A DNA stretch of 64,000 nt. Source: Candidatus Igneacidithiobacillus taupoensis (GTDB lineage Bacteria > Pseudomonadota > Gammaproteobacteria > Acidithiobacillales > Acidithiobacillaceae). Location of the stretch: assembly GCA_021375695.1 (NCBI GenBank), contig JAEPKX010000005.1, forward strand, positions 1 to 64,000, written 5' to 3'. This document shows, one piece after another, positions 13,151 to 24,796 of the stretch (the first letter of the stretch is position 1; every line of letters starts with the position of its first letter). The notes beneath the pieces are model-generated. The model was given only the letters and a program-made list of their open reading frames with translations, was not told the DNA's origin and did no database searches. The position numbers and the translations under genes are program-made.

Positions 13151-13675
13151 TTACTTTTTCTTAGCTTCTTTGCGCCGAACATTTTCGTCTGCATAGCGTA
13201 CTCCCTTGCCTTTGTATGGCTCAGGAGGACGATAGGCGCGAATCTCGGCAGCAAGCTGACCAACCAGTTGCTTGTCTGCACCCCGGATGATGATTTCCGT
13301 CTGCGAAGGAGTTTCCACAGTTAAACCATCCGGTACAGGATGCTCGACGGGATGGGAAAACCCCAGACTCAGACCCAGGGTTTTCCCCTTGGCCTGGGCA
13401 CGATAGCCAACCCCCACGATCTCCAGCTTGCGCTCGAAACCCTGGGATACGCCACGGACCATGTTGGCCAAGAGAGCCCGGGTTGTTCCAGCGTACCGCA
13501 CCACAGTTTCCTGCCAGCGCACCATCGCCTGCCCATCCTGGACAAGCAACTCTATCCCTTCTTGCAGCTGCATATGAAGCTGCCCTTTTGGACCTTTGAC
13601 CGTGACCTCATGGGCATTGATGAGCACTTCTACGCCCTTGGGCAGGACGACAGGCTGTTTGGCAATACGTGACAT
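13151..13675 (-). CDS. rplF: Ribosomal protein L6
   Basis: MSRIAKQPVVLPKGVEVLINAHEVTVKGPKGQL..., YKGKGVRYADE. Confidence 0.97.
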   Translation of the reverse strand: MSRIAKQPVVLPKGVEVLINAHEVTVKGPKGQLHMQLQEGIELLVQDGQAMVRWQETVVRYAGTTRALLANMVRGVSQGFERKLEIVGVGYRAQAKGKTLGLSLGFSHPVEHPVPDGLTVETPSQTEIIIRGADKQLVGQLAAEIRAYRPPEPYKGKGVRYADENVRRKEAKKK

Positions 13676-13686
13676 GAGATCTCCCC

Positions 13687-14082
13687 TTATGCCACCACAC
13701 AGAGGACTTCACCACCGATACCCTGAGCTCGTGCTGCCCGATCGGTCATGATTCCCCGTGAGGTGGAAACAATAGCAATTCCGTATCCATCTCGCACGCG
13801 TGGCAAATTTTGCACACCTCGATAAATACGAACACCGGGACGACTGATTCGGCGGATTTCCGAGATCACACCTTCGCCGGCATAATACTTGAGGCCGATG
13901 CGCAAACTGGGGTGGCCTCCCAAGGTATCCTCGGCTACCTCAGCAATGTAACCTTCCTCCAGCAACACATTGGCAATGGCACGCTTCAACTTGGAGGCTG
14001 GCACCTGCACACTGCTCTTGCCAGCAGCCTGAGCGTTCCGAATGCGGGTGAGCATATCTGCAATAGGATCTGTGATACTCAT
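13687..14082 (-). CDS. rpsH: Ribosomal protein S8
   Basis: [22 protein letters not shown]...; ORF extends upstream to 14256 over rpsN, true start placed at 14082. Confidence 0.96.
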   Translation of the reverse strand: MSITDPIADMLTRIRNAQAAGKSSVQVPASKLKRAIANVLLEEGYIAEVAEDTLGGHPSLRIGLKYYAGEGVISEIRRISRPGVRIYRGVQNLPRVRDGYGIAIVSTSRGIMTDRAARAQGIGGEVLCVVA

Positions 14083-14089
14083 CTTTTCC

Positions 14090-14275
14090 TCACCAACTGC
14101 TCTTGACAACGCCCGGAATATTGCCAGCAGATGCATGCTTTCGCAGGCACAAACGACACAAGCCGAACTTTCGATAATAACCGTGGGCGCGACCACAAAG
14201 TTGACAGCGATGATAGGCGCGAACCCGAAACTTTGGCGTGCGAGCCGCTTTGGCAATCAGAGATTTCTTGGCCAT
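14090..14275 (-). CDS. rpsN: Ribosomal protein S14, short zinc-binding type (61 aa)
   Basis: [61 protein letters not shown]: CxxC...CxxC. Confidence 0.97.
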   Translation of the reverse strand: MAKKSLIAKAARTPKFRVRAYHRCQLCGRAHGYYRKFGLCRLCLRKHASAGNIPGVVKSSW

Positions 14276-14284
14276 GGCCCCCCC

Positions 14285-14827
14285 TCAGGAACGGAAAGGC
14301 ATTTTGAATGCCTTCAACAAGCCAAGCCCTTCCAGATCGTTCTTGGCACTTGTGGTAAAGATGATGTCCAGTCCTCGCAGACGATCGATCTTGTCATATT
14401 CAATTTCTGGAAAAATGATTTGCTCCTTGACCCCCATGGAATAATTTCCACGACCATCAAAGGATTTCGGTGAAAGACCACGAAAATCGCGAATTCGCGG
14501 AATTGCTATGGTCACCAGGCGATCCAGGAACTCATACATGCGCTCGCCTCGCAGAGTAACCATGCAGCCAATGGGATAGCCCTCACGAATCTTGAAAGCC
14601 GCCACCGATTTCCTCGCCTTGGTCACGATCGGTTTTTGACCTGCAATCCGTGTCATGTCATTAACAGCGGCCTCCAGGACTTTTTTGTCGCCAACGGCCT
14701 CACCAACACCCATGTTCAAGGTGATCTTCTGGATTCTGGGAACCTCCATGATACTGCGATACCCAAACTCCTGCATGAGCCGGGGAATGATCTGCTCTTT
14801 ATATACCTGATACAACCTGGCTTCCAT
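14285..14827 (-). CDS. rplE: Ribosomal protein L5
   Basis: L5 family sequence ([25 protein letters not shown]). Confidence 0.97.
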   Translation of the reverse strand: MEARLYQVYKEQIIPRLMQEFGYRSIMEVPRIQKITLNMGVGEAVGDKKVLEAAVNDMTRIAGQKPIVTKARKSVAAFKIREGYPIGCMVTLRGERMYEFLDRLVTIAIPRIRDFRGLSPKSFDGRGNYSMGVKEQIIFPEIEYDKIDRLRGLDIIFTTSAKNDLEGLGLLKAFKMPFRS

Positions 14828-14844
14828 GGTGTTTCCTTCCCTGC

Positions 14845-15165
14845 TCAGCGCTGCGGCAAAACTTCGCCGTTACCCTTGAACACCCGGACTTTTTGTCCAT
14901 CATTCAGGAGCTTGTAACCTACCCGGTCAGCTTTGGCCAGCGTTGGATTGTAAATCGCAACATTGGATAAGTGGATTGGTGCTTCCTTTTCAATTATGCC
15001 ACCTCCATTTCCCATCCGGTCAGGGCGAGTGTGACGCTTGATCATATTGACCTTTTCCACGATCACCCGGTTTTCTTGAGGAAACATGGCGAGCACTTTC
15101 CCACGCTTGCCGCGATCTTTTCCGGTCAGGACGATTACGTCATCACCTTTGCGAATCTTGCTCAT
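14845..15165 (-). CDS. rplX: Ribosomal protein L24
   Basis: KOW motif [20 protein letters not shown]. Confidence 0.97.
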   Translation of the reverse strand: MSKIRKGDDVIVLTGKDRGKRGKVLAMFPQENRVIVEKVNMIKRHTRPDRMGNGGGIIEKEAPIHLSNVAIYNPTLAKADRVGYKLLNDGQKVRVFKGNGEVLPQR

Positions 15166-15174
15166 AAGTCTCTC

Positions 15175-15543
15175 CTACAACACTTCGGGCGCAAGGGAGA
15201 TGATCTTCATAAAATTGGCGCCACGCAGCTCCCTTGTTACCGGTCCAAAGATACGAGTGCCGATAGGTTGCAATTGATTGTTCAACAATACCGCAGCGTT
15301 TTTATCGAAGCGAATGACAGAACCATCCTCCCGTCGCACTCCTTTGCGAGTCCGCACAATCAACGCATTGTAGACATCGCCTTTCTTCACCTTACCACGA
15401 GGAGCAGCATCCTTGACGCTGACCTTGATCACATCGCCAATATCGGCATAACGCCGATGGGATCCGCCCAGCACTTTGATGCACATCACTTCCCGGGCAC
15501 CGCTATTATCAGCTACTGTCAATCGACTCTGCATCTGAATCAT
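15175..15543 (-). CDS. rplN: Ribosomal protein L14
   Basis: [28 protein letters not shown]... Confidence 0.97.
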   Translation of the reverse strand: MIQMQSRLTVADNSGAREVMCIKVLGGSHRRYADIGDVIKVSVKDAAPRGKVKKGDVYNALIVRTRKGVRREDGSVIRFDKNAAVLLNNQLQPIGTRIFGPVTRELRGANFMKIISLAPEVL

Positions 15544-15815
15544 TGTGGACCCCCTTCACGAGTCACTGCACTCACCACATCCACCAGGCGCCAGCTTTTG
15601 GTCTTGGATATGGGACGACATTCCTCAATGCGGACAATATCGCCAATCTGACAATGATTGCTATCGTCATGGGCATGGAATTTTTTGGAGCGACGGATAT
15701 ATTTTTTGTACAAAGGGTGCTGAACGCGCCTTTCCACCAACACCACGATGGTTTTATCCATGCGATTGCTGACCACAGTTCCCACCAAACTACGCGGCAT
15801 TCTTTCGCTGCTCAT
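15540..15815 (-). CDS. rpsQ: Ribosomal protein S17
   Basis: [45 protein letters not shown]. Confidence 0.96.
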   Translation of the reverse strand: MSSERMPRSLVGTVVSNRMDKTIVVLVERRVQHPLYKKYIRRSKKFHAHDDSNHCQIGDIVRIEECRPISKTKSWRLVDVVSAVTREGGPQ

Positions 15816-16009
15816 TGCTTCACCTTTGATTTCTGCGTCAAGACGGTTCTTACCCGTGCGATATCCCGGCGCACAGTACGCAGGCGCGTCGTGTGAGCAA
15901 GTTGACCCGTAGCGTGCTGCATCCGCAAACGAAACTGCTCCTCGAGGAGTTCCATAAGTCGTTCTTGGCAAGCATCGACTGAAAGCTTGTGCAAATCCTG
16001 TACGCTCAT
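15812..16009 (-). CDS. rpmC: Ribosomal protein L29
   Basis: L29 family, 65 aa, between rpsQ and rplP. Confidence 0.95.
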   Translation of the reverse strand: MSVQDLHKLSVDACQERLMELLEEQFRLRMQHATGQLAHTTRLRTVRRDIARVRTVLTQKSKVKQ

Positions 16010-16422
16010 CCCATCACCCGACGCGAAACAACAATGGTCTGCACCGGAAGTTTGGCCGCACCCAGAGCAAGCGCCTCGCGTGCCACCTCTTCCGTTACCC
16101 CTTCCATCTCATACAAAACCTTTCCTGGTTGAATCAGCGCAACCCAGTATTCAGGGTTTCCCTTCCCCTTACCCATGCGCACCTCTGCAGGTTTCTTGCT
16201 GATGGGCTTGTCTGGAAAGATTCGCACCCAGATCCTGCCTCCCCGGCGTACATGACGATTAATAGCTCGTCGGGCAGCTTCGATCTGGCGGGCAGTAACC
16301 CGTCCACGGGTAACCGCCTTCAAGCCATACTCACCGAAACTTACCTTATTCCCACGGGTTGCAAGACCTCGGTTGCGACCTTTGTGCTGTTTGCGGAACT
16401 TGGTCCTTTTGGGTTGGAGCAT
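16006..16422 (-). CDS. rplP: Ribosomal protein L16
   Basis: [36 protein letters not shown]. Confidence 0.97.
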   Translation of the reverse strand: MLQPKRTKFRKQHKGRNRGLATRGNKVSFGEYGLKAVTRGRVTARQIEAARRAINRHVRRGGRIWVRIFPDKPISKKPAEVRMGKGKGNPEYWVALIQPGKVLYEMEGVTEEVAREALALGAAKLPVQTIVVSRRVMG

Positions 16423-16433
16423 GATCCTTCTCC

Positions 16434-17096
16434 TTACTTGGTTGCAGCAGCAGTACTACCTGCGCTGCTCCATTCCAAGATTTCGCCTTTGAAAATCCAG
16501 ACCTTGACACCGATAACACCGTAGGTAGTCTTTGCCTCGGCAAAGCCGTAGTCAATATCGGCACGCAAAGTATGGAGAGGAACCCGACCTTCGCGGTACC
16601 ATTCGGTCCGAGCGATTTCAGCCCCCCCCAGGCGTCCTGAGCAATTGATGCGCATACCCTGGGCACCAAAACGCATCGCATTGGTGACCGCACGTTTCAT
16701 GGCGCGACGAAACATGACCCGCCGTTCCAATTGCTGGGCTACACTTTCTGCAACCAACTGGGCGTCCAGCTCAGGCTTGCGTATCTCTTCCACATTGATG
16801 TGCACTGGCACACCCATGCGCCGCTGTACTTCCTGGCGGAGTGACTCGATGTCTTCTCCTTTCTTGCCGATCACCACCCCAGGCCGGGCAGTATGCAGGG
16901 TTATCCGGGCACTCCGTGCTGGCCGTTCTACGGTGATCTCCGAAATGGCCGCACCCGTCAGGCGCTTGAGAATGAAATCTCGCACCCGAATATCTTCCAG
17001 TAATTTTCCTTTAAAATCGGCTTTGCCATACCAGCGCGAATTCCAATTACGAATGATTCCCAGACGCAGTCCGATTGGATTGGTTTTCTGACCCAT
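16434..17096 (-). CDS. rpsC: Ribosomal protein S3
   Basis: [24 protein letters not shown]..., KH domain; ORF extends to 17189. Confidence 0.97.
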   Translation of the reverse strand: MGQKTNPIGLRLGIIRNWNSRWYGKADFKGKLLEDIRVRDFILKRLTGAAISEITVERPARSARITLHTARPGVVIGKKGEDIESLRQEVQRRMGVPVHINVEEIRKPELDAQLVAESVAQQLERRVMFRRAMKRAVTNAMRFGAQGMRINCSGRLGGAEIARTEWYREGRVPLHTLRADIDYGFAEAKTTYGVIGVKVWIFKGEILEWSSAGSTAAATK

Positions 17097-17109
17097 ACGA
17101 TCCTCTTGC

Positions 17110-17445
17110 TTAGTGTTCAGCCACGACAATGGTGATGTGACTGGTTCGTTTGAGAATCCGAGTCCCACGCCCTTTCGCACGCGCTGCAAAGCGTTTTAAA
17201 ACCGCACCCCCATCAATCATGATGCTTTCCACCACCAAGGCATCGACATCGGCACCCTCGTTATTTTCCGCATTGGCAATGGCGGACTCCAAACATTTCC
17301 GAATGGGCAGAGCAGCCTTTTTACGGGTAAAACGCAAGATATCAAGGGCCTTATCCACAGGTTGTCCGCGCACCAAGTCCGCAACAAGTCGCGCCTTCTG
17401 GGGCGACATCTGCAATCCTCTCAGCACTGCACTGGCTTTCATCAT
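17110..17445 (-). CDS. rplV: Ribosomal protein L22
   Basis: L22 family sequence. Confidence 0.97.
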   Translation of the reverse strand: MMKASAVLRGLQMSPQKARLVADLVRGQPVDKALDILRFTRKKAALPIRKCLESAIANAENNEGADVDALVVESIMIDGGAVLKRFAARAKGRGTRILKRTSHITIVVAEH

Positions 17446-17455
17446 TGCTTCCTTC

Positions 17456-17731
17456 TCAACGCTTCGCTTTTTTATCGGCCGCGTGACCCTTGAAAGTTCT
17501 TGTCAAGGCAAATTCGCCAAGCTTGTGACCCACCATATTTTCGTTGACTACCACCGGAATGTGCTGTTTGCCGTTATGCACAGCAAAGGTCAACCCAATG
17601 AAATCCGGGGTAATGGTGGATCTGCGAGACCAGGTCTTGATCGGACGACGACTATTGCTGGCCTGCGCCTCCTGGACCTTTTTCTCCAGATGATGGTCCA
17701 CAAAGGGACCTTTTTTAATAGAACGTGGCAC
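17456..17731 (-). CDS. rpsS: Ribosomal protein S19
   Basis: [19 protein letters not shown]... Confidence 0.97.
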   Translation of the reverse strand: MPRSIKKGPFVDHHLEKKVQEAQASNSRRPIKTWSRRSTITPDFIGLTFAVHNGKQHIPVVVNENMVGHKLGEFALTRTFKGHAADKKAKR

Positions 17732-17750
17732 GAATGAATCCTCTCAAATA

Positions 17751-18575
17751 TCAAGCTTTCCGACGGCGTAGGATCATGCCGCTGGTCCGTTTGTTCCGCC
17801 GGGTGCGGTAGCCTTTGGTTGGCTGACCCCACGGGGAAACGGGATGACGCCCCCCCGAGGTACGTCCTTCTCCACCACCGTGGGGATGATCAACCGGGTT
17901 CATCACCACACCGCGTACGGTTGGACGAACACCACGCCAACGGGTAGCACCTGCTTTTCCCAGCTGCCGGGAGGCGTGTTCATCATTGCCAACTTCACCA
18001 ATCGTGGCGCGGCATGATACATGAATTCGACGAACTTCACCAGAACGCAGACGCAACTGAGCGTAATCACCTTCCCGTGCCATTAACTGCGCCGAGGTTC
18101 CGGCTGAGCGTGCAATTTGCCCTCCCTTGCCAGGCCGCATTTCGATGTTATGGATGACACTTCCCACAGGGATATTGCGTAGCATCATGCAATTCCCTGG
18201 TTTAATTGGGGTTTCATTACCCGAAAGGACCGTATCGCCAACCTGCAGTCCTTTGGGGGCCAAAATATAACGTCGCTCCCCGTCGGCATAACAGAGCAAG
18301 GCCAACCTGGCACTCCGATTGGGATCATACTCCAAACGCTCAACTATAGCAGGAATTTCAAGCTTTTCCCGACGAAAATCCACCAACCGATAATGTTGAC
18401 GATGGCCACCACCGGCGTGACGACGGGTAATCCTCCCCTGGTTGTTGCGACCACCCGTACGACTCTGGTGAACAATAAGGGATTTCACCGGAGGGCCTTT
18501 GTGCAGTCCTGGAGTAACCACCTTTATTACAAAGCGTCGACCTGCAGAGGTCGGCTTGGTCCGAATCAGTGCCAT
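17751..18575 (-). CDS. rplB: Ribosomal protein L2
   Basis: L2 family; [27 protein letters not shown]. Confidence 0.98.
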   Translation of the reverse strand: MALIRTKPTSAGRRFVIKVVTPGLHKGPPVKSLIVHQSRTGGRNNQGRITRRHAGGGHRQHYRLVDFRREKLEIPAIVERLEYDPNRSARLALLCYADGERRYILAPKGLQVGDTVLSGNETPIKPGNCMMLRNIPVGSVIHNIEMRPGKGGQIARSAGTSAQLMAREGDYAQLRLRSGEVRRIHVSCRATIGEVGNDEHASRQLGKAGATRWRGVRPTVRGVVMNPVDHPHGGGEGRTSGGRHPVSPWGQPTKGYRTRRNKRTSGMILRRRKA

Positions 18576-18598
18576 GAATTACTTCTCCCCTCGTTTCG

Positions 18599-18892
18599 TT
18601 AGCCGTTACCAAAATCGATGTTTTGGCCATCAGCAAGGCGTACATAGGCCTTCTTCCAAGCCGAACGTCGACCTTGGTGGCGTCCCATCCGCTTTGCTTT
18701 TCCGTAATAATTAAGAGTCTGGACAGACAGCACCTTGACCTGGAAAAGGGCCTCCACAGCCGCCTTCACTTCACTCTTTTTGGCATCACGAATCACTCGA
18801 AAAGCATATTGATTGGCTTTTTGCTGTTGCTGGGTACTTTTTTCGCTGATGATTGGCGCTAACAGAACCAGATATTGTCGTTCAGCATTCAT
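18599..18892 (-). CDS. rplW: Ribosomal protein L23
   Basis: [36 protein letters not shown] extends to 19087, start placed at 18892. Confidence 0.95.
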   Translation of the reverse strand: MNAERQYLVLLAPIISEKSTQQQQKANQYAFRVIRDAKKSEVKAAVEALFQVKVLSVQTLNYYGKAKRMGRHQGRRSAWKKAYVRLADGQNIDFGNG

Positions 18893-19506
18893 CCGTAAAT
18901 CTCCGCAATCTTCTGGGCTGCCGCGACATCCATGAGCACTCTTCCGTAACGGATCAAATCCGCAGGGCCAACGTCTTGCCATTGTGCCACTGCAACTCGG
19001 GGGAAATTCCGCAAGGCAAGAAAAAAGTTCGTGGGCGCTTCTGCCAAAATTATCAACACATCGTCGCCACCGGCGTTTTCTAACCACGCTCTGCCGATTT
19101 TGGCTTTAGGTTCCGGAAAGTCCTCGGCAACAATAAATTGCAGGCGATCTTGACGCAGCAACTCCGCAAGTACCGTACGCATGGCACCAGCCCACATTTT
19201 CTTGTTGATCTTTTGCTTATAGCTCTGGAGTACACCGGGAAATGCTCTACCACCGCCTCGCCAGATGGGGCTTCGAATACTGCCTGCCCGGGCGCGGCCA
19301 CCTCCCTTCTGCTTCCAGGGTTTGCGCCCCCCACCACGCACCGCTGAACGATTTTTCTGTACCGCGGTACCACTGCGCAAACCGGCTAGTTGTGCCACTA
19401 CCACTTGATGTAGGAGGGATTCATTATAGGGTACGTCAAATACCGACTCAGGCAAATCAACATGGATCTGCCTACCACTACTAATCTCTGTGCTATTCAC
19501 TTGCAT
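18889..19506 (-). CDS. rplD: Ribosomal protein L4
   Basis: L4 family; [29 protein letters not shown]. Confidence 0.97.
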   Translation of the reverse strand: MQVNSTEISSGRQIHVDLPESVFDVPYNESLLHQVVVAQLAGLRSGTAVQKNRSAVRGGGRKPWKQKGGGRARAGSIRSPIWRGGGRAFPGVLQSYKQKINKKMWAGAMRTVLAELLRQDRLQFIVAEDFPEPKAKIGRAWLENAGGDDVLIILAEAPTNFFLALRNFPRVAVAQWQDVGPADLIRYGRVLMDVAAAQKIAEIYG

Positions 19507-19519
19507 CCCAGTATCTCCA

Positions 19520-20152
19520 CTACGAGCGGACGGCCGGTCGAATCAGAACATCGCCGTCGCGAGCGCCCGGAACGCTTCCCTTCACCAGGAGCAGTTTGCG
19601 CTCGCCGTCCACCCGGACCACCTGCAGATTGAGAGTCGTCACCCGCTCATTTCCCAACTGTCCCGCCATCTTTTTGCCCTTGAAAACTCGACCGGGGGTT
19701 TGTCGGCAGCCAATCGAACCAGGAGCCCGATGCGAAAGCGAGTTACCGTGACTGGCACGATTGCTCCGGAAGTTGTGGCGCTTGATCGCCCCAGAGAAAC
19801 CTTTTCCTTTGCTGATACCAGTCACATCAACCAGCTGCCCGGGCGTAAAGATGGATAGGTCAATTGACTGGCCGGCTTCATAGGAACCAGACGCAGTAAC
19901 ACGAAATTCCCGCAAGAAGCGACGTGGTTCCACAGCAGCTTTGCGAAAATGTCCCGCCATCGCCTTGCTCAGGCGCTGCGGACGCACACTTCCCACGCCC
20001 AACTGAATGGCCTCGTAACCATCCGTGTCCATGCGTTTCACTTGTGTAATCACGTTCTTGTCAACCTGGATTACCGTAACCGGGACCACCTTACCACCCT
20101 CTTCAGCGATCCGTGTCATCCCGATCTTACGCCCTATTAAGCCGACAGCCAT
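19520..20152 (-). CDS. rplC: Ribosomal protein L3
   Basis: [20 protein letters not shown]..., [17 protein letters not shown]. Confidence 0.97.
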   Translation of the reverse strand: MAVGLIGRKIGMTRIAEEGGKVVPVTVIQVDKNVITQVKRMDTDGYEAIQLGVGSVRPQRLSKAMAGHFRKAAVEPRRFLREFRVTASGSYEAGQSIDLSIFTPGQLVDVTGISKGKGFSGAIKRHNFRSNRASHGNSLSHRAPGSIGCRQTPGRVFKGKKMAGQLGNERVTTLNLQVVRVDGERKLLLVKGSVPGARDGDVLIRPAVRS

Positions 20153-20162
20153 TTTGTTCTCC

Positions 20163-20471
20163 TTACAGCTTGATCTCTACGTCTACACCTGCAGCCAGAT
20201 CGAGTTTGATCAGTGCGTCGACCGTTTTATCATTGGGATCGAGGATATCCAGCAATCGTTTATGAGTACGCTGTTCAAACTGATCCCGGGCGTTTTTGTC
20301 AACATGGGGGGACCGAAGTACGGTAAACCGCTCGATCTTGGTGGGCAGGGGAATAGGACCACACACCCGAGCCCCTGTCCGGCGTGCTGTTTCTACAATT
20401 TCTGCCGCAGAAACATCCAGCATGCGGTAATCATAAGATTTCAAACGAATGCGAATCTTGGAACTTTCCAT
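20163..20471 (-). CDS. rpsJ: Ribosomal protein S10
   Basis: S10 family, [14 protein letters not shown]. Confidence 0.97.
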   Translation of the reverse strand: MESSKIRIRLKSYDYRMLDVSAAEIVETARRTGARVCGPIPLPTKIERFTVLRSPHVDKNARDQFEQRTHKRLLDILDPNDKTVDALIKLDLAAGVDVEIKL

Positions 20472-20477
20472 GATTTT

Positions 20478-21668
20478 TTACTCCACGATCTGGGAAACGA
20501 CGCCGGCACCGACGGTCCGACCGCCTTCCCGCACCGCAAAACGCAACCCTTCTTCCATGGCAATGGGAGCAATCAGACTCACCTTGAACTGGATGTTGTC
20601 TCCAGGCATCACCATCTCCACCCCTTCCGGTAGCTCTACCGCTCCCGTTACATCCGTCGTCCGGAAGTAGAATTGCGGCCGGTAGCCATTGAAGAAAGGC
20701 GTGTGCCGTCCCCCCTCTTCCTTGGACAATACATAGACTTCCGCCTCAAACTTGGTGTGCGGCTTGATGCTGCCCGGCTTCGCCAGTACCTGCCCACGCT
20801 CCACTTCGTCTTTCTTGGTACCGCGCAGCAACACGCCAACATTGTCACCCGCCTGGCCCTGGTCCAGAATCTTGCGGAACATCTCCACTCCCGTGACCGT
20901 GGTCTTGCTCGTCGGCCGAATACCAACAATCTCCACTTCGTCACCCACCTTGCAGATCCCGCGTTCAATCCGTCCCGTTACTACCGTGCCCCGACCAGAA
21001 ATACTGAAAACATCTTCAATGGGCATCAGGAAGGCCTTGTCAATGGGCCGCTCCGGCAAGGGAATGTAGCTGTCCATGGCTTCGGCCAGCTTCAAAATCG
21101 CCGGCTCCCCAATCTCGCTCTGATCCCCCTCCAGGGCCTTGAGCGCCGAGCCTATGACCACCGGAATGTCGTCTCCGGGAAATTCATACTTGGAGAGCAG
21201 CTCCCGCACTTCCATTTCCACCAGTTCCAGAAGCTCGGCGTCATCCACCATGTCAGCCTTGTTCAAAAACACCACAATGTATGGCACCCCTACCTGCCGC
21301 GCCAACAAAATATGCTCCCGCGTCTGCGGCATGGGGCCGTCCGCCGCCGAGCACACGAGAATGGCCCCGTCCATCTGCGCCGCACCCGTAATCATGTTCT
21401 TGACGTAATCCGCATGACCAGGACAGTCCACATGGGCGTAGTGCCGATTCGCCGTCTCGTACTCCACATGGGAGGTCGCAATGGTAATACCGCGTGCACG
21501 CTCTTCCGGTGCATTGTCAATCTGGTCGTATGCCCGCGCCTCTCCACCAAACCTGGCCGACAATACCTTCGTCAACGCCGCCGTCAACGTGGTCTTCCCG
21601 TGATCCACGTGACCAATCGTCCCTACGTTTACATGCGGCTTCGTCCGCTCAAACTTTCCCTTGGACAT
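20478..21668 (-). CDS. tuf: Elongation factor Tu, copy 1
   Basis: 396 aa EF-Tu; identical to the copy at 36509-37699. Confidence 0.98.
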   Translation of the reverse strand: MSKGKFERTKPHVNVGTIGHVDHGKTTLTAALTKVLSARFGGEARAYDQIDNAPEERARGITIATSHVEYETANRHYAHVDCPGHADYVKNMITGAAQMDGAILVCSAADGPMPQTREHILLARQVGVPYIVVFLNKADMVDDAELLELVEMEVRELLSKYEFPGDDIPVVIGSALKALEGDQSEIGEPAILKLAEAMDSYIPLPERPIDKAFLMPIEDVFSISGRGTVVTGRIERGICKVGDEVEIVGIRPTSKTTVTGVEMFRKILDQGQAGDNVGVLLRGTKKDEVERGQVLAKPGSIKPHTKFEAEVYVLSKEEGGRHTPFFNGYRPQFYFRTTDVTGAVELPEGVEMVMPGDNIQFKVSLIAPIAMEEGLRFAVREGGRTVGAGVVSQIVE

Positions 21669-21686
21669 GAAATTCTCCGTTACCGA

Positions 21687-23786
21687 CTAGCGCTGACTTT
21701 TCTTGACAATAGCCTCGGCCACATGGCCTGGCACTTCCATATACTTCTCAAACTGCATGGTATAGGTAGCTCGCCCCTGCGATAACGAGCGCAAAGTGGT
21801 TGCATACCCAAACATTTCCGCAAGGGGTACTTCTGCGCGGATGATCTTGGCCCCGGCTTCGTCATCCATCCCTTGCATGACACCTCGGCGACTGTTGATA
21901 TCGCCAATGATGTCACCCATGTATTCCTCGGGAGTGACCACCTCTACCGCAAAGATCGGCTCCAGGAGCACGGGATTAGCCTTGGCCGCACCCGCCTTGA
22001 AGGCCATGGAACCAGCAATCTTGAAAGCCGCTTCCGATGAATCAACCTCATGGTACGAGCCATCAAAAATGGTGACCTTGACATCAACCACAGGAAAGCC
22101 GGCAATGATACCACTCTCTAGAGCTTCTTCAACCCCCTTGCAGGTTGGCGCAATGTATTCCTTAGGAACCACACCACCAACTATGGCATTTTCAAAAATG
22201 AATCCAGAACCCGGCTCCAAGGGTTCCAAGCGCAGCCAAACATGACCATACTGCCCTCGGCCACCGGATTGACGAACAAATTTTCCTTCGGATTCAACTG
22301 TCTTGCGAATGGTTTCCCGATATGCTACCTGGGGTGCACCCACGGTCGCATCGACGTTGAACTCCCTCTTCATTCGATCAACGATGATTTCCAGGTGCAG
22401 TTCGCCCATCCCAGAGATGATGGTTTGTCCAGACTCCTGATCTGTCCGCACCCGGAAGGAAGGATCCTCTTGGGCAAGCTTCCCCAAGGCGATACCCATC
22501 TTTTCCTGATCACTTTTGGTTTTGGGCTCCACTGCCACATGAATCACCGGCTCGGGAAACTCCATTTGCTCCAGGAGAATGGGATTTTCCATGTCCGAAA
22601 GGGTGTCGCCAGTGAATGCAGTCTTCAAACCAACGGCAGCCGCTATATCGCCAGCCAGCACTTCTTTGATCTCCTGTCGTTCATTGGCATGCATCTGTAG
22701 AATACGGCCAATTCGTTCCCGTTGCCCGCGACCTGGGTTGTAGACTGTAGAGCCAGCATGGAGAACTCCGGAATAGACACGGAAAAAGGTCAGCTGACCG
22801 ACGAAGGGATCGGTCATGATTTTGAATGCCAGGGCTGCAAACTTTTCGTTGTCATCGGCTTTGCGGGTGATTTCTTCACCAGTGTTGGGATCCACTCCCT
22901 TGACCGGAGGTATGTCTACAGGCGAGGGCAAATAATCCAGGACTGCGTCGAGCATGGCCTGCACGCCCTTATTTTTGAAGGCACTGCCGCAGAGCACCGG
23001 AACCACGCTACCAGCAATGGTGGCACGTCGCAACGCCGCCTTGAGGGCTTCGATCCCGATCTCCTCTCCTTCGAGATAACGCAGCATCAGCTCTTCATCG
23101 GTATCGCAAATCGCCTCCACCATGTAATGATGGGCAGCCTGCGCAGCATCCAGCAAATTCGCCGGGATTTCTTCTTCCGTGAAACGTGTCCCCTGGGTAG
23201 TCTCATCCCAGTTAATCGCCTTCATTTTCATCAAATCAATAACGCCAACAAAACGATCTTCTTCGCCGATAGGTAGCTGGATCGGAACGGCGTTACCTTT
23301 AAGTTTGCTGCGGATCTGTTCTACTACCCGTTGGAAATTTGCCCCGGTACGGTCCATCTTGTTGACGAAGGCAATCCGCGGAACGCCATATTTATTAGCC
23401 TGACGCCAGACGGTCTCGGACTGGGGCTGCACGCCACCAACGGCACAGAATACGGCGACCGCACCATCCAATACACGCAAGGATCGCTCCACCTCGATGG
23501 TGAAATCCACGTGACCCGGGGTGTCGATAATATTGATTCGATGCTCCGCTCGCGAGCCATCCATGCCTTTCCAGAAGCAGGTAGTGGCCGCCGAAGTAAT
23601 GGTGATCCCGCGCTCCTGCTCTTGCGCCATCCAGTCCATTACCGCAGTTCCCTCGTGGACCTCACCGATCTTGTGCGAAACGCCCGTGTAAAAGAGAATC
23701 CGCTCGGTGGTGGTGGTCTTACCCGCATCGATATGGGCCATGATACCGATGTTGCGATAGCGTTCTATGGGAGTAGTGCGCGCCAC
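21687..23786 (-). CDS. fusA: Elongation factor G
   Basis: 699 aa EF-G with G1-G5 motifs. Confidence 0.98.
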   Translation of the reverse strand: MARTTPIERYRNIGIMAHIDAGKTTTTERILFYTGVSHKIGEVHEGTAVMDWMAQEQERGITITSAATTCFWKGMDGSRAEHRINIIDTPGHVDFTIEVERSLRVLDGAVAVFCAVGGVQPQSETVWRQANKYGVPRIAFVNKMDRTGANFQRVVEQIRSKLKGNAVPIQLPIGEEDRFVGVIDLMKMKAINWDETTQGTRFTEEEIPANLLDAAQAAHHYMVEAICDTDEELMLRYLEGEEIGIEALKAALRRATIAGSVVPVLCGSAFKNKGVQAMLDAVLDYLPSPVDIPPVKGVDPNTGEEITRKADDNEKFAALAFKIMTDPFVGQLTFFRVYSGVLHAGSTVYNPGRGQRERIGRILQMHANERQEIKEVLAGDIAAAVGLKTAFTGDTLSDMENPILLEQMEFPEPVIHVAVEPKTKSDQEKMGIALGKLAQEDPSFRVRTDQESGQTIISGMGELHLEIIVDRMKREFNVDATVGAPQVAYRETIRKTVESEGKFVRQSGGRGQYGHVWLRLEPLEPGSGFIFENAIVGGVVPKEYIAPTCKGVEEALESGIIAGFPVVDVKVTIFDGSYHEVDSSEAAFKIAGSMAFKAGAAKANPVLLEPIFAVEVVTPEEYMGDIIGDINSRRGVMQGMDDEAGAKIIRAEVPLAEMFGYATTLRSLSQGRATYTMQFEKYMEVPGHVAEAIVKKSQR

Positions 23787-23819
23787 GTTTCTGTCCTTGC
23801 CGTCAGTGATGGAAAAAAT

Positions 23820-24290
23820 TTACCAGCGGAAATGTGCAAAAGCCTTGTTTGCTTCGGCCATTCGATGGGTCTCTTCACGTTTGCGAACCGCGTTGCCACG
23901 GTTTTCTGCGGCTTCCAGAATCTCCGCCGCCAAGCGATTACCCATGGATTTCTCGTTCCGCTTTCGCGCGGAGTCCCGCAGCCAGCGCATGGCCAGTGCC
24001 ATCCGCCGATCGGCCCGGATCTCCACCGGTACCTGATAGGTTGCTCCACCCACCCGTCGGCTTTTCACTTCCACAACTGGCCGTACATTGTCCAACGCTT
24101 TGCGAAATACTTCCATGGGATCAGTTTTGCTTTTGTCCGCGACGATATCCAAAGCGCCATAGACAATCTTCTCGGCAACACTTTTCTTGCCATCTCGCAT
24201 GATCACATTGGCAAATTTGGCCAGGATTTCTTCCTTGTATTTTGGATCTGGAAGAATTGTCCGCTTTGGTACTTCTCTGCGTCTGGGCAT
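23820..24290 (-). CDS. rpsG: Ribosomal protein S7
   Basis: [31 protein letters not shown]... Confidence 0.97.
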   Translation of the reverse strand: MPRRREVPKRTILPDPKYKEEILAKFANVIMRDGKKSVAEKIVYGALDIVADKSKTDPMEVFRKALDNVRPVVEVKSRRVGGATYQVPVEIRADRRMALAMRWLRDSARKRNEKSMGNRLAAEILEAAENRGNAVRKREETHRMAEANKAFAHFRW

Positions 24291-24317
24291 ATCGTGACTC
24301 CTTACTGCCGCGGGTGT

Positions 24318-24689
24318 TTACTTGGGCCTTTTGGCGCCGTACTTCGAGCGTCGTTGCTTACGGTTCTTCACACCCGCAGTATCTAGCGTACCGCGTACGA
24401 TGTGATAACGAACGCCAGGCAAATCCTTGACACGGCCACCACGAATCAATACCACCGAGTGTTCCTGGAGATTGTGTCCCTCTCCGGGAATGTAGCTACT
24501 CACCTCAAAGCCATTGGTCAGCCGTACACGAGCCACTTTTCGTAAAGCCGAGTTGGGCTTTTTTGGAGTGGTGGTATAAACACGTGTACAAACACCCCGT
24601 TTTTGGGGGTTGGCTTCCAATGCTGGCACCTTACTTTTAACGATTGGCGCCTTACGCGGTTTGCGTACCAGTTGGTTCAGGGTGGGCAT
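24318..24689 (-). CDS. rpsL: Ribosomal protein S12
   Basis: [20 protein letters not shown]..., [24 protein letters not shown] extends to 24734. Confidence 0.97.
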   Translation of the reverse strand: MPTLNQLVRKPRKAPIVKSKVPALEANPQKRGVCTRVYTTTPKKPNSALRKVARVRLTNGFEVSSYIPGEGHNLQEHSVVLIRGGRVKDLPGVRYHIVRGTLDTAGVKNRKQRRSKYGAKRPK

Positions 24690-24739
24690 ACTCTCTCCGG
24701 ATACGTAATTGTGGCAGGCTGATTGCCCCGCCAATAAGA

Positions 24740-24762
24740 GCGCGCATTTTAGGGATGCGCGC
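24740..24762 (-). terminator. rpoC-rpsL intergenic hairpin; possible (partial) terminator/attenuator
   Basis: GCGCGCAT-CCCTAAA-ATGCGCGC (8-bp perfect stem, minus strand) followed by TCTTATT (weak U-tract). Confidence 0.5.
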
Positions 24763-24796
24763 CCAAGCTGTCAAGAAAGACAGGCAGGTTCTGAAC

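Noticed and set aside
20673-21785. 370-aa + strand ORF (and its twin at 36704-37774)
   Set aside because: Exactly antisense to the tuf genes; long antisense frame reflects codon bias, no protein family resemblance.
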